A stretch of DNA of 64,000 bases, taken from NCBI RefSeq assembly GCF_002005565.1, contig NZ_BDJC01000032.1:24200-88199 (forward strand), in the 5' to 3' direction. Of the stretch, positions 16,250 to 24,700 are shown piece after piece (within the stretch, counting starts at the first letter, position 1; each line of letters begins with the position of its first letter). The translations under genes were made by a program, and so were the position numbers. Source of the DNA: Streptomyces sp. JHA26. GTDB lineage: Bacteria > Actinomycetota > Actinomycetes > Streptomycetales > Streptomycetaceae. The notes beneath the pieces were generated by a model that ran no database searches, was not told the DNA's origin, and saw nothing but the letters and a program-made list of their open reading frames with translations.

Positions 16250-16939
16250 ATGCCGCTGCGATCCGCCCGTTCCCGCGCAGTGCCCCCGGACGCCGTGCAC
16301 CATCCGCTCTTCGCCCGCTGCTACGCCCGGTTCAGCACGAGCGCCGAGACCCGGACGGGCATGGCGCGGGTGCGCGAGCGGCTGCTCGTCGGGCTGTCCG
16401 GGCGGGTGATCGAGATCGGCGCGGGCAACGGCCTGAACTTCGCGCACTACCCGGGCACCGTCTCGGAGGTCGTCGCCATCGAACCGGAGCGTTCCCTGCG
16501 GCGGCTGGCCGTGGACGCGGCGCTGCGGGCCCAGGTGCCGGTCGACGTGGCGCCGGGTACGGCGGAGGCGCTGCCGGTCAAGAGCGAGGCCTTCGACGCG
16601 GCCGTCGTGTCGCTGGTGCTGTGCAGCGTCCGGGACGTGCCGCGGGCCCTCGGGGAACTGCGGCGGGTGCTGCGTCCCGGTGGTGAGCTGCGGTTCTTCG
16701 AGCACGGGCGGGGCGGCGGACGGGTGATGACCTTCACCCAGCGGGCGCTGGACCGGACGGTGTGGCCGTCGCTGGCCGGCGGCTGTCACGTGTCCCGGGA
16801 CCCGGTCGCCGCGCTGCGGGACGCCGGGTTCGCCCTGGGCCCGTACCGGCGGATGCTGATGCCGGAGAACGGGCCGGCCCTGCCGGTGTCGTACTGCGTC
16901 CTCGGTACGGCCTGGCGACCGCCCGGAAGTGACGCCTAG
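16250..16939 (+). CDS. Class I SAM-dependent methyltransferase
   Basis: 229 residues. The SAM-binding motif VIEIGAGNGLNFAHYP is near residue 50, with motif II/III regions AVVSLVLCSVRDVPRALGELRRVLRPGGELRFFEHG matching Methyltransf_11. The ubiquinone-methyltransferase-like end (HVSRDPVAALRDAGF) is typical of unassigned small-molecule methyltransferases. GGGAGG lies 5 nt upstream of the ATG. The substrate cannot be read. It stands alone 108 bp after bioD. Confidence 0.8.
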   Translation: MPLRSARSRAVPPDAVHHPLFARCYARFSTSAETRTGMARVRERLLVGLSGRVIEIGAGNGLNFAHYPGTVSEVVAIEPERSLRRLAVDAALRAQVPVDVAPGTAEALPVKSEAFDAAVVSLVLCSVRDVPRALGELRRVLRPGGELRFFEHGRGGGRVMTFTQRALDRTVWPSLAGGCHVSRDPVAALRDAGFALGPYRRMLMPENGPALPVSYCVLGTAWRPPGSDA

Positions 16940-17079
16940 CCGTGGTGCGCGGGCGTCCCACGCTCCACCGGCGCAGTTCCTGACCGGTGCCGGAACGCCG
17001 GTAGGGGCGAGGGCGGCGGCCGCGGTGCGCCGGTGATCGACTCGTCGGGACCGAGGACAACCGTGTGCGAGGAGGGTTC

Positions 17080-17970
17080 ATGTCACGTCCGTTCCGTTTC
17101 GGCGTCAACCTGACGGTCTCCGCCGCGGCCGCGGAGTGGAGCGAGAAGTGCCGGCGGGCCGAGGAGCTGGGCTACGACGTCGTCCTGGTCCCGGACCACC
17201 TCGGCACGGTGGCCCCGTTCCCGGCGCTGGTCGCGGCGGCCCGGGCCACCGAGCGGCCGCGGGTGGGCACGTTCGTGCTCAACGCGGGTTTCTGGAACCC
17301 GGTGCTGCTGGCCCGGGAGGTGGCGACCACGGACGCCCTCACCGGCGGGCGCCTGGAGCTGGGGCTCGGCACCGGCTACGTGCGGGCGGAGCACGACACG
17401 GCGGGGCTGCCGTTCGGCTCGCCGCGCGAGCGCGTGGATCATCTGCGGCGCACCGTGGAGGAACTGCGACGGCTGCTCGGCGACGAGGAGCACCGGCCGC
17501 GGCCGGTGCAGCGGCCCGGGGTGCCGCTGCTCATCGGCGCCAACGGCGACCGGATGCTGGAGCTGGCCGCCCGGCACGCCGACATCGTCGCGTTCACGGG
17601 CGCGCGTACGGTGCCGGGGAGCACGACGGGGCGGCTCGCGCCCCTCACGGTCGAGGAGCTGGACGAGCGCGTCGCCCGCTACGGAGAGACGGCGGCGGGG
17701 CGCGGGGAGCCGGCGGAGCGGAACCTGCTCATCCAGACGGTGGTCGTCACCGAGGACCGCGAGGCCGCCCTCCGCCCCCTGCTGGAGCACGTGCCGCACC
17801 TGACCGCCGGCCAGGCGCTGGAGCTGCCCCTCGTGCTGCTGGGCACCCTGGAGGAGATCGCCGCGCAGGTGCGGGCGCAGCGCGAGCGGTACGGGTTCAC
17901 GTACCTGACGGTGCTGGAGCCGTACATGGAGGCCTTCGCCCCGGTGATGCGGGCGCTGCGCGGCACCTGA
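17080..17970 (+). CDS. LLM-class F420-dependent oxidoreductase
   Basis: 296 residues; GAGGAGGG is 3-4 nt before the ATG at 17080, which starts MSRPFRFGVNL. The TIM-barrel luciferase-like family is shown by WSEKCRRAEELGYDVVLVPDHL, TDALTGGRLELGLGTGYVRAEHD and PLLIGANGDRMLELAARHADIVAF. The size and the PDHLG/GTGYV segments fit the F420-binding TIGR03621-type subfamily common in actinobacteria. It probably transfers hydride between F420 and an unknown substrate. Confidence 0.83.
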   Translation: MSRPFRFGVNLTVSAAAAEWSEKCRRAEELGYDVVLVPDHLGTVAPFPALVAAARATERPRVGTFVLNAGFWNPVLLAREVATTDALTGGRLELGLGTGYVRAEHDTAGLPFGSPRERVDHLRRTVEELRRLLGDEEHRPRPVQRPGVPLLIGANGDRMLELAARHADIVAFTGARTVPGSTTGRLAPLTVEELDERVARYGETAAGRGEPAERNLLIQTVVVTEDREAALRPLLEHVPHLTAGQALELPLVLLGTLEEIAAQVRAQRERYGFTYLTVLEPYMEAFAPVMRALRGT

Positions 17971-18036
17971 CGGTCCGCGCCGTCCGCATGCCGGAATCCT
18001 CGTTCGGCGCTCCACCGCGCGTGGTGGGATCACGGC

Positions 18037-18462
18037 ATGGACGATCTTCGGATACGGGCCGCCGGGCCCGAGGACCTGGACGCCGTACTGGCCTTCTGGA
18101 GGGCGGCCGCGGAGGGGACGAGCATCAGTGACGACCGGGACGGCGTGGAACGCCTGGTCGCCCGCGACCCCGACGCGCTGATCCTGGCCGAGCGCGGCGA
18201 CGCCCTGGTGGGCACGGTGATCGCCGGCTTCGACGGCTGGCGCTGCCATCTGTACCGGCTGGCGGTGCACCCCGGCCACCGCCGCCGGGGGATCGGCTCG
18301 GCCCTGCTGGACGCCGCGGAGGAGCGGTTCGCGCGGCTCGGCGGGCGGCGCGCGGACGCGATGGTGCTGGTGCGCAACGAACGGGCGCAGCATGCGTGGC
18401 GGGCCGCCGGGTACGCGCCCGAGGAACAGTGGCGACGCTGGGTCAAGCCCCTCGCCGACTGA
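18037..18462 (+). CDS. GNAT family N-acetyltransferase
   Basis: 141 residues, a single GNAT domain. The acetyl-CoA pyrophosphate loop is in RLAVHPGHRRRGIGSALLDAAEERF, and the C-terminal strand-helix ERAQHAWRAAGYAPEEQWRRWVK is typical. It transfers acetyl from acetyl-CoA to an amine; the acceptor is unknown. It stands alone between the F420 oxidoreductase and the CNNM genes. Confidence 0.85.
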   Translation: MDDLRIRAAGPEDLDAVLAFWRAAAEGTSISDDRDGVERLVARDPDALILAERGDALVGTVIAGFDGWRCHLYRLAVHPGHRRRGIGSALLDAAEERFARLGGRRADAMVLVRNERAQHAWRAAGYAPEEQWRRWVKPLAD

Positions 18463-18587
18463 AGGCGGCCCGACCGGGAGGCGGCCCGACCGAAAGGCGG
18501 TGAGCACCGGCGCATGAGCGAGTGTCCCGGCGCGCGACGTCGCGCGAACCTCCGCGTCCTGTCCGATCATGGAGCCGAGGTGACCCG

Positions 18588-19937
18588 ATGACCGAAGTGC
18601 TCCTGCTGCTGGTGGCGATCCTGCTCTCGCTCGCGTGCGGCGCGTTCGTCGCGGCCGAGTTCTCGCTGACCACCGTCGAGCGCGGTGAGCTGGAGCGGGC
18701 CGCCGCGCGCGGCGAGCGGGGCGCGGCGAGCGCGTTGAAGGGTGTACGGAACCTGACGTTCCAGCTGTCCGGGGCGCAGCTCGGCATCACGGTCACCAAC
18801 CTGGTGGTCGGCATGCTCGCCGAGCCGTCGGTCGCGGCGCTCCTCGCGGGTCCGCTGGAGGACGCCGGGGTGTCCCGTTCGACGGCCTCGTCGCTGGCAC
18901 TGGTGCTGGGCACGGCCCTGTCCACGGTCTTCCTGATGATCGTCGGCGAGCTGGTGCCGAAGAACTGGGCGATCTCCTCGCCGCTGGCCGTCGCCAAGCG
19001 GGTGGGCGGTCCGCAGCGCTGGTTCAGCACGGCCTTCCGGCCCTTCATCACCCATCTGAACAACTCGGCCAACCGCGTCGTGCGCCGCCTCGGCGTGGAG
19101 CCGGCGGAGGAGCTCGCGTCCGCACGCGGGCCGCAGGAGCTGGCGGCGCTCGCCCGGCACTCCGCCAAGGAGGGCGCGCTGGAGCCCGACACCGCCGAAC
19201 TGTTCGTGCGCACGCTGAACCTCGCCGACCTGACGGCGGAGAACGTGATGACCCCGCGCGTCCAGGTCGTCGCCCTGGACTGGCGGGCGACCTGCGAGGA
19301 CGTGGCCAACGCGACGCGGGCGACCGGGCTTTCCCGGTTCCCGGTCTACCGGGACACCCTCGACGCGGTGGTGGGGACGGCCCACGTGAAGGACGTGCTG
19401 GCGGTGCCCGCCGAACGCCGGCCGCGGGTGCCGGTCGCCGAGCTGATGCGCGAGCCGCTGCTCGTCCCGGAGACGCTGACCGTGGACCGGCTCCTGGACC
19501 GGCTCTCCGGGCGTCGCACGATGGCCGTCGTCATCGACGAGTACGGCGGGACGGCGGGGGTGGCCACGCTGGAGGACATCGTCGAGGAGGTCGTCGGCGA
19601 GGTGCGCGACGAGCACGACCCGCACGAGATCCCCGAGCTGGACCCGGCCGGCACCGACGAGCGGGGCCGCGCGCTGTACCGGGCCGACGGCTCGGCCCGG
19701 GTGGACCGGCTCGCCCGCGTCGGCCTGCGCGTGCCGGAGGGCCCCTACGAGACGGTCGCCGGGCTGGTCGCGGCCCGGCTGGGCCGCATCCCCGCGGTCG
19801 GCGACACCGTCGACATCGGGGGCTGGCGGCTGGACGTGGTGGACGCGACGGGGCGCCGGGCCGCCAGGGTGCTGCTGTGCGCGCCGCTCGACGACGGCCC
19901 GACGGACGCCGACGAGGACGGGGAGGCCGGACGGTGA
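18588..19937 (+). CDS. Hemolysin C/CNNM-family membrane protein with CBS domains (first of a pair)
   Basis: 449 residues. Domain order: DUF21 transmembrane domain (hydrophobic segments at about residues 3-22, 60-80 and 95-125; motif GAQLGITVTNLVVGMLAEP), a cytoplasmic CBS pair (MTPRVQVVALDW, SRFPVYRD, VVGTAHVKD, and VIDEYGGTAGVATLEDIVEEVVGEVRDE) and a CorC_HlyC domain at the end. CNNM/CorC proteins act in Mg2+ efflux or as co-factors of Mg2+ transport. The next gene, which starts inside this stop codon (GTGA), encodes a shorter relative, suggesting a heteromeric pair. Confidence 0.88.
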   Translation: MTEVLLLLVAILLSLACGAFVAAEFSLTTVERGELERAAARGERGAASALKGVRNLTFQLSGAQLGITVTNLVVGMLAEPSVAALLAGPLEDAGVSRSTASSLALVLGTALSTVFLMIVGELVPKNWAISSPLAVAKRVGGPQRWFSTAFRPFITHLNNSANRVVRRLGVEPAEELASARGPQELAALARHSAKEGALEPDTAELFVRTLNLADLTAENVMTPRVQVVALDWRATCEDVANATRATGLSRFPVYRDTLDAVVGTAHVKDVLAVPAERRPRVPVAELMREPLLVPETLTVDRLLDRLSGRRTMAVVIDEYGGTAGVATLEDIVEEVVGEVRDEHDPHEIPELDPAGTDERGRALYRADGSARVDRLARVGLRVPEGPYETVAGLVAARLGRIPAVGDTVDIGGWRLDVVDATGRRAARVLLCAPLDDGPTDADEDGEAGR

Positions 19938-20956
19938 CCGCCGTACAGCTGCTGATCGGTCTGGCGACGCTCGTCGTCAACGCGTTCTTCGTGGGCGCGG
20001 AGTTCGCGCTGATCTCCGTGCGCCGCAGCCAGGTGGAGCAGTACGTCGAGGAAGGGGCGGAGGGCGACCGGCGGGCGAGGAGCGTGCTGTGGGGTCTGGA
20101 GCACGTGTCCGCGCTGCTGGCGGCGGCCCAGCTCGGCATCACGCTGTGCACCCTGGTCCTCGGCATCGTCGCGGAACCGGCGATCGCGCACCTGCTGGAG
20201 CCGGTGTTCCACGCGGTGGGCGTGCCGTCGGGGGCGGGGCACGCGGTGTCCTTCGTGATCGCGCTGGTGCTGGCGACGTACCTGCACATGCTGCTCGGCG
20301 AGATGGTCCCGAAGAACATCGCGCTGGCCGAGCCGGTGCGCAGCGCGCTGCTGCTCGGGCCGCCGCTGGTGGGGCTGTCCCGCGCGCTGCGGCCGGTGAT
20401 CTTCACGGTGAACGCCTTGGCGAACACGCTGCTCAAGCTGCTCAGGGTGGAGGCGAAGAGCGAGGTCTCGGCGACCTTCACGGACCGGGAGCTGGCCGAG
20501 ATCGTCAAGGACGCCAGCGAGGCCGGGTTGATCGACGACCGCGCCCAGGAGCGCCTGCACGACGCCCTGGAACTGGGCCGCCGGCCGGTGCGGGACGTGG
20601 TGCTGCCGCTGGAACGCGTCGTGCACGCGCGCGTGGGCATCACGCCGGAGCAGTTGGAACGGCTGTCGGCCGCGTCCGGGTTCTCCCGCTTCCCGGTGGT
20701 GGACGACGGGCGGCGGATCGTCGGCTACCTGCACGTCAAGGACGCCCTGGACGCCTCCCCCCGCACCGCGCCGTTCCGGCTGCGGGACATGCGGCCCATC
20801 GCCCGGGTGCGGGAGGGCACGCCGCTGGACGACGTGCTCACGGCGATGCGCGGCAGCCGTACGCACCTGGCGGCGGTCCTGGGCTCCGACGGGCGGCTGG
20901 CGGGACTGGTGACCATGGAGGACGTGCTGCGGGAACTGTTCGGCCGACGGACCTGA
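19934..20956 (+). CDS. CNNM-family membrane protein with CBS domains, second of the pair
   Basis: 340 residues from a GTG overlapping the previous stop by 4 nt. The DUF21 domain (LATLVVNAFFVGAEFALISVRRSQVEQY, AAQLGITLCTLVLGIVAEP, HMLLGEMVPKNIALAEP) is followed by CBS motifs (SRFPVVDDGRRIVGYLHVKDAL, LVTMEDVLRELFG). It lacks the C-terminal CorC_HlyC domain of its neighbour and ends right after the second CBS motif. The missing DUF and the overlap suggest the two products assemble together. Role in Mg2+ homeostasis is inferred from the family. Confidence 0.87.
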   Translation: MTAVQLLIGLATLVVNAFFVGAEFALISVRRSQVEQYVEEGAEGDRRARSVLWGLEHVSALLAAAQLGITLCTLVLGIVAEPAIAHLLEPVFHAVGVPSGAGHAVSFVIALVLATYLHMLLGEMVPKNIALAEPVRSALLLGPPLVGLSRALRPVIFTVNALANTLLKLLRVEAKSEVSATFTDRELAEIVKDASEAGLIDDRAQERLHDALELGRRPVRDVVLPLERVVHARVGITPEQLERLSAASGFSRFPVVDDGRRIVGYLHVKDALDASPRTAPFRLRDMRPIARVREGTPLDDVLTAMRGSRTHLAAVLGSDGRLAGLVTMEDVLRELFGRRT

Positions 20957-21020
20957 ACCGGCGTCCCGGCCCAGGGCGACCGACCGGCGGGTATGGAGTC
21001 GGGTTACCATCTTCGTCGCC

Positions 21021-21800
21021 ATGCAGACGAACCCCACCCACACCAGCCTCGTCGCCGTCGGCGACTCCTTCACCGAGGGCATGTCCGACCTGCTGCCCGA
21101 CGGTTCCTACCGGGGCTGGGCCGACGTCCTCGCGGCGCGGATGGCCGCCCGCACCCCCGGTTTCCGGTACGCCAACCTCGCCGTGCGCGGGAAGCTGATC
21201 GGACAGATCGTCGACGAGCAGGTGGACGTCGCGGCGGCCATGGGGGCCGACGTGATCACGCTGGTCGGCGGGCTCAACGACACCCTGCGGCCCAAGTGCG
21301 ACATGGCCCGGGTGCGGGACCTGCTCACGCAGGCCGTGGAGCGGCTGGCGCCGAACTGCGAGCAGCTCGTGCTGATGCGCAGCCCCGGGCGCCAGGGTCC
21401 CGTGCTGGACCGGTTCCGGCCGCGCATGGAGGCGCTGTTCGCGATCATCGACGACCTCGCCGGGCAGCACGGTGCCGTGGTCGTGGACCTGTACGGCGCC
21501 CGGTCGCTGGCCGACCCGCGCCTGTGGGACGTGGACCGGCTGCACCTGACCGCCGAGGGCCACCGCCGGGTGGCGGAGGCCGTGTGGCAGACGCTGGGCT
21601 ACGCACCCGAGGACCCCGACTGGCACGCGCCGGTCCCGGCGACGCCGCCGCCGGGCTGGCTCACGCGCCGCACCGAGGACGTGCGGTTCGCCCGGCAGCA
21701 CCTGCTGCCCTGGATAGGCCGCAGGCTGACGGGCCGCTCGTCCGGCGACGGCCTGCCGCCCAAGCGCCCGGAGCTGCTGCCGTACGGGGATCCGGCGTGA
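21021..21800 (+). CDS. SGNH/GDSL hydrolase
   Basis: 259 residues. SGNH blocks: GDSF (residues 14-17, catalytic Ser), the oxyanion Gly in AVRGKLIG, GGLNDT (Asn) and the catalytic DRLHLTAEGH near residue 180. There is no signal peptide, so it is cytoplasmic. Members hydrolyse esters or acyl groups; the substrate is unknown. A TACCAT hexamer 10 nt before the ATG and the lack of a ribosome site suggest a very short leader. Confidence 0.85.
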   Translation: MQTNPTHTSLVAVGDSFTEGMSDLLPDGSYRGWADVLAARMAARTPGFRYANLAVRGKLIGQIVDEQVDVAAAMGADVITLVGGLNDTLRPKCDMARVRDLLTQAVERLAPNCEQLVLMRSPGRQGPVLDRFRPRMEALFAIIDDLAGQHGAVVVDLYGARSLADPRLWDVDRLHLTAEGHRRVAEAVWQTLGYAPEDPDWHAPVPATPPPGWLTRRTEDVRFARQHLLPWIGRRLTGRSSGDGLPPKRPELLPYGDPA

Positions 21801-21874
21801 TCGTCCCCGGGTCCGGGCGGCGTTCGTAGCTTCCGACGAACAACCCCGCGGCGCCGACCTGCACGAATCGCCAG

Positions 21875-21880
21875 TAGAAT
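21875..21880 (+). promoter_or_regulatory. -10 hexamer of purB
   Basis: TAGAAT, ending 8 nt before the purB GTG, with no Shine-Dalgarno sequence between. This suggests a nearly leaderless purB transcript. No clear -35 is seen. Confidence 0.45.
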
Positions 21881-21888
21881 CGGTCCAC

Positions 21889-23331
21889 GTGACTTCCGCT
21901 CCCGCCAAGCCCCGCATCCCGAACGTCCTCGCCGGACGCTACGCCTCCGCCGAGCTCGCCACGCTCTGGTCGCCCGAGCAGAAGGTGAGGCTCGAGCGGC
22001 AGCTCTGGCTCGCCGTGCTGCGCGCCCAGAAGGACCTGGGCATCGAGGTGCCCGACGCCGCGATCGCCGACTACGAGCGCGTCCTGGACCAGGTCGACCT
22101 GGCCTCCATCGCCGAGCGCGAGAAGGTCACGCGGCACGACGTGAAGGCGCGGATCGAGGAGTTCAACGACCTCGCCGGGCACGAGCACGTGCACAAGGGC
22201 ATGACCTCCCGCGACCTGACGGAGAACGTCGAGCAGCTGCAGATCCGGCTGTCGCTGGAGCTGGTCCGCGACCGCTCCGTGGCCGTCCTGGCCCGCCTCG
22301 GCAAGCTGGCCGGCGAGTACGGCGAGCTGGTCATGGCCGGCCGCTCGCACAACGTGGCCGCGCAGGCCACGACGCTGGGCAAGCGGTTCGCCACCGCCGC
22401 CGACGAGCTGCTCGTGGCGTACGGCCGGGTGGAGGAACTGCTCGGCCGCTACCCGTTGCGCGGCATCAAGGGTCCGGTCGGCACCGCCCAGGACATGCTG
22501 GACCTGCTCGGCGGGGACGCCGGCAAGCTCGCGGAGCTGGAGCGGCGGATCGCCGGGCACCTCGGCTTCTCGCAGGCCTTCACCTCGGTCGGCCAGGTCT
22601 ACCCGCGCTCCCTGGACTACGAGGTCGTCACCGCGCTGGTGCAGCTGGCGGCGGCGCCGTCCTCGCTGGCGAAGACCATCCGGCTGATGGCCGGGCACGA
22701 GCTGGTCACCGAGGGCTTCAAGCCCGGCCAGGTCGGCTCCTCGGCGATGCCGCACAAGATGAACACCCGCTCCTGCGAGCGCGTCAACGGCCTGATGGTG
22801 GTCCTGCGCGGCTACGCGTCGATGACCGGCGAGCTGGCGGGCGACCAGTGGAACGAGGGCGACGTGTCCTGCTCGGTGGTGCGCCGGGTCGCGCTGCCGG
22901 ACGCGTTCTTCGCCCTGGACGGCCTGCTGGAGACCTTCCTGACCGTGCTCGACGAGTTCGGCGCCTTCCCCGCCGTCGTGGCCCGCGAGCTCGACCGCTA
23001 CCTGCCGTTCCTCGCCACCACCAAGGTGCTGATGGGCGCGGTGCGGGCCGGGGTCGGCCGCGAGGTCGCGCACGAGGCGATCAAGGAGAACGCCGTCGCC
23101 TCCGCGCTGGCGATGCGCGAGCAGGGCGCCGAGCGCAACGAGCTCCTCGACAAGCTGGCCGCCGACGAGCGCATCCCGCTGGACCGTGCCGGGCTCGACG
23201 CGCTGATGGCCGACAAGCTGTCCTTCACCGGCGCCGCGGCCGACCAGGTCGGCGTCGTCGTCGGCCGGATCGAGGAGATCGTCAAGCAGTACCCGGCCGC
23301 CGCGGGCTACACCCCCGGAGCGATCCTCTGA
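21889..23331 (+). CDS. purB: Adenylosuccinate lyase
   Basis: 480 residues from a GTG start. The fumarase/aspartase superfamily signature GSSAMPHKMN is at residues 283-292, with the conserved HVHKGMTSRDLTEN and GRSHNVAAQATTLGKRFA segments that carry the catalytic histidines. It acts twice in purine synthesis: cleaving SAICAR and cleaving adenylosuccinate to AMP, releasing fumarate. The next gene begins within its stop region (CTGA). Confidence 0.93.
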   Translation: MTSAPAKPRIPNVLAGRYASAELATLWSPEQKVRLERQLWLAVLRAQKDLGIEVPDAAIADYERVLDQVDLASIAEREKVTRHDVKARIEEFNDLAGHEHVHKGMTSRDLTENVEQLQIRLSLELVRDRSVAVLARLGKLAGEYGELVMAGRSHNVAAQATTLGKRFATAADELLVAYGRVEELLGRYPLRGIKGPVGTAQDMLDLLGGDAGKLAELERRIAGHLGFSQAFTSVGQVYPRSLDYEVVTALVQLAAAPSSLAKTIRLMAGHELVTEGFKPGQVGSSAMPHKMNTRSCERVNGLMVVLRGYASMTGELAGDQWNEGDVSCSVVRRVALPDAFFALDGLLETFLTVLDEFGAFPAVVARELDRYLPFLATTKVLMGAVRAGVGREVAHEAIKENAVASALAMREQGAERNELLDKLAADERIPLDRAGLDALMADKLSFTGAAADQVGVVVGRIEEIVKQYPAAAGYTPGAIL

Positions 23332-23879
23332 CCCGCTTCACCCGGGCCGAGCTGGAGGCCGCCCGCGACCGTCTCGTACCGGACGTCGTCGCGGACGGTC
23401 TCCGCGTGCTGTTCTGCGGCATCAACCCCGGCCTGCTGTCGGCGGCGACGGGGCACCACTTCGCCCGCCCGGGCAACCGGTTCTGGCCGGTGCTGCACCT
23501 GTCCGGCTTCACACCGCGGCAGCTGAAGCCGTCGGAGCAGCAGGAGCTGCTGTCGTACGGCCTCGGCATCACCAACGTGGTGGCCCGGGCGAGCGCGCGG
23601 GCGGACGAGCTGGGTGCCGAGGAGTACCGGGAGGGCGGCCGGCTGCTGGCGCTCAAGGTGGAGCGGCTGCGGCCCCGTTGGCTGGCCGTCGTCGGTGTCA
23701 CCGCGTACCGGGCGGCGTTCGACGACCGCAAGGCCCGGGTGGGGCCGCAGGAACGCACGATCGGGGGCACCCGGGTGTGGGTGCTGCCCAATCCCAGCGG
23801 TCTCAACGCGCACTGGACGGCCGCGACGATGGCGGAGGAGTTCGCCCGGCTGCGGGCCGCGGCGGACGCGGAGGCGTAG
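23328..23879 (+). CDS. mug: Mismatch-specific G/U DNA glycosylase, Mug family, probable CTG start
   Basis: About 183 residues. The uracil-glycosylase superfamily motif GINPGLLSAATGHHFARPGNRFW is complete, and the late NPSGLNAHW motif is Mug-typical; it removes uracil or thymine-adduct bases opposite G in DNA. No ATG, GTG or TTG precedes the conserved N-terminus TRFTRAELEAARDRLVPDVV at a sensible position. The best start is CTG at 23328, overlapping the purB stop by four bases (CTGA), analogous to the usual ATGA/GTGA coupling. If CTG is not used, the start lies inside purB. Confidence 0.82.
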   Translation: MTRFTRAELEAARDRLVPDVVADGLRVLFCGINPGLLSAATGHHFARPGNRFWPVLHLSGFTPRQLKPSEQQELLSYGLGITNVVARASARADELGAEEYREGGRLLALKVERLRPRWLAVVGVTAYRAAFDDRKARVGPQERTIGGTRVWVLPNPSGLNAHWTAATMAEEFARLRAAADAEA

Positions 23880-23932
23880 CCGGCCGGTCGCGGTCCGGTG
23901 GGCCGGCCGGTCACGGTCCGGTGGGCCGGCCG
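23880..23932. repeat. Tandem 23-bp repeat, 2.3 copies
   Basis: Units at 23880-23902 and 23903-23925 (CCGGCCGGTCGCGG TCCGGTGGG type, one mismatch) and a 7-bp partial third copy. They begin directly after the glycosylase stop and fill much of the 90 bp between it and the convergent ABC permease gene. Internal CCGG palindromes may help terminate both transcripts. Confidence 0.55.
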
Positions 23933-23969
23933 CCACCGACCGCGGGCGGAGCGGCGGCCGGCCCCCGGG

Positions 23970-24698
23970 TCAGGCGTCCCGGCGGCGCAGCCGCCAGGTT
24001 CCGGCGAGGAGGGCGGCCGCCGTCCACAGCGCGGTCACGGCGAGTCCCGTCCACGGCCCCGGGGTGCCGTCGTACCTCTGGTGGAGGACCACTTGGCCGG
24101 CCCTGTCCGGCAGGAATTCGACGGCGCCGCCGGCCGCGTCCCCGATGACGAAGGAGACGACGAGGATGAACGGGATCAGGACGGACAGGGTCACCACGCC
24201 GCTGCGGAACAGCGCGGTGAGACCGGCCGCGAACAGCGCCATCAGCGTGAAGTAGAGCCCGCAGCCCACGACGCCCCGCACCTGCTCGCCCACGGTGAGG
24301 CCGTCCGCGGCCCCGCCGAGGCCCGCGCGGGCCGCGAGCAGGGCGGCGAGGGCGGAGAGCAGTCCCACCGCGAACGTCGGTACGGCGACGGCGGCCAGCT
24401 TCGCCGCGAACCACCGTCCACGCCGGGGAACGGCGGCCAGGGAGACCCGGATCCCGTTCCCCTGGTACTCGGACGACACGGCCACGGCGCCGAACGCGAT
24501 GGCGGCGATCTGACCGGGCACGGCCCCGGAGAGGGCCGTGAACAGCGGGTCGAAGTCCGGGTCCGAGGTGTCGGAGACCCCGGCCAGCGCGGAGAAGGCC
24601 GCGGTGACGGCGAACACGGCCGCCAGCGTGCCGCACAGCGAGCGCAGGGTGAGGACCTTGAGCGCCTCGGAGCGGAGCACGGGTGTGAAGAACGGCAT
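23970..24698 (-). CDS. ABC-2 type transporter permease
   Basis: 242 residues with six hydrophobic segments (around residues 20-40, 60-78, 97-120, 140-165, 170-190 and 215-235). The N-terminus SEALKVLTLRSLCGTL and the VSSEYQGNGIRVSLAAVPRRGRWFAAKL loop are typical of permeases of the NatB/BcrB type. It starts 3 bp after the stop of the ATPase gene, so the two make one exporter. The substrate is not apparent. The nearby two-component system suggests response to an envelope-active compound. Confidence 0.82.
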   Translation of the reverse strand: MPFFTPVLRSEALKVLTLRSLCGTLAAVFAVTAAFSALAGVSDTSDPDFDPLFTALSGAVPGQIAAIAFGAVAVSSEYQGNGIRVSLAAVPRRGRWFAAKLAAVAVPTFAVGLLSALAALLAARAGLGGAADGLTVGEQVRGVVGCGLYFTLMALFAAGLTALFRSGVVTLSVLIPFILVVSFVIGDAAGGAVEFLPDRAGQVVLHQRYDGTPGPWTGLAVTALWTAAALLAGTWRLRRRDA

Positions 24699-24700
24699 GG

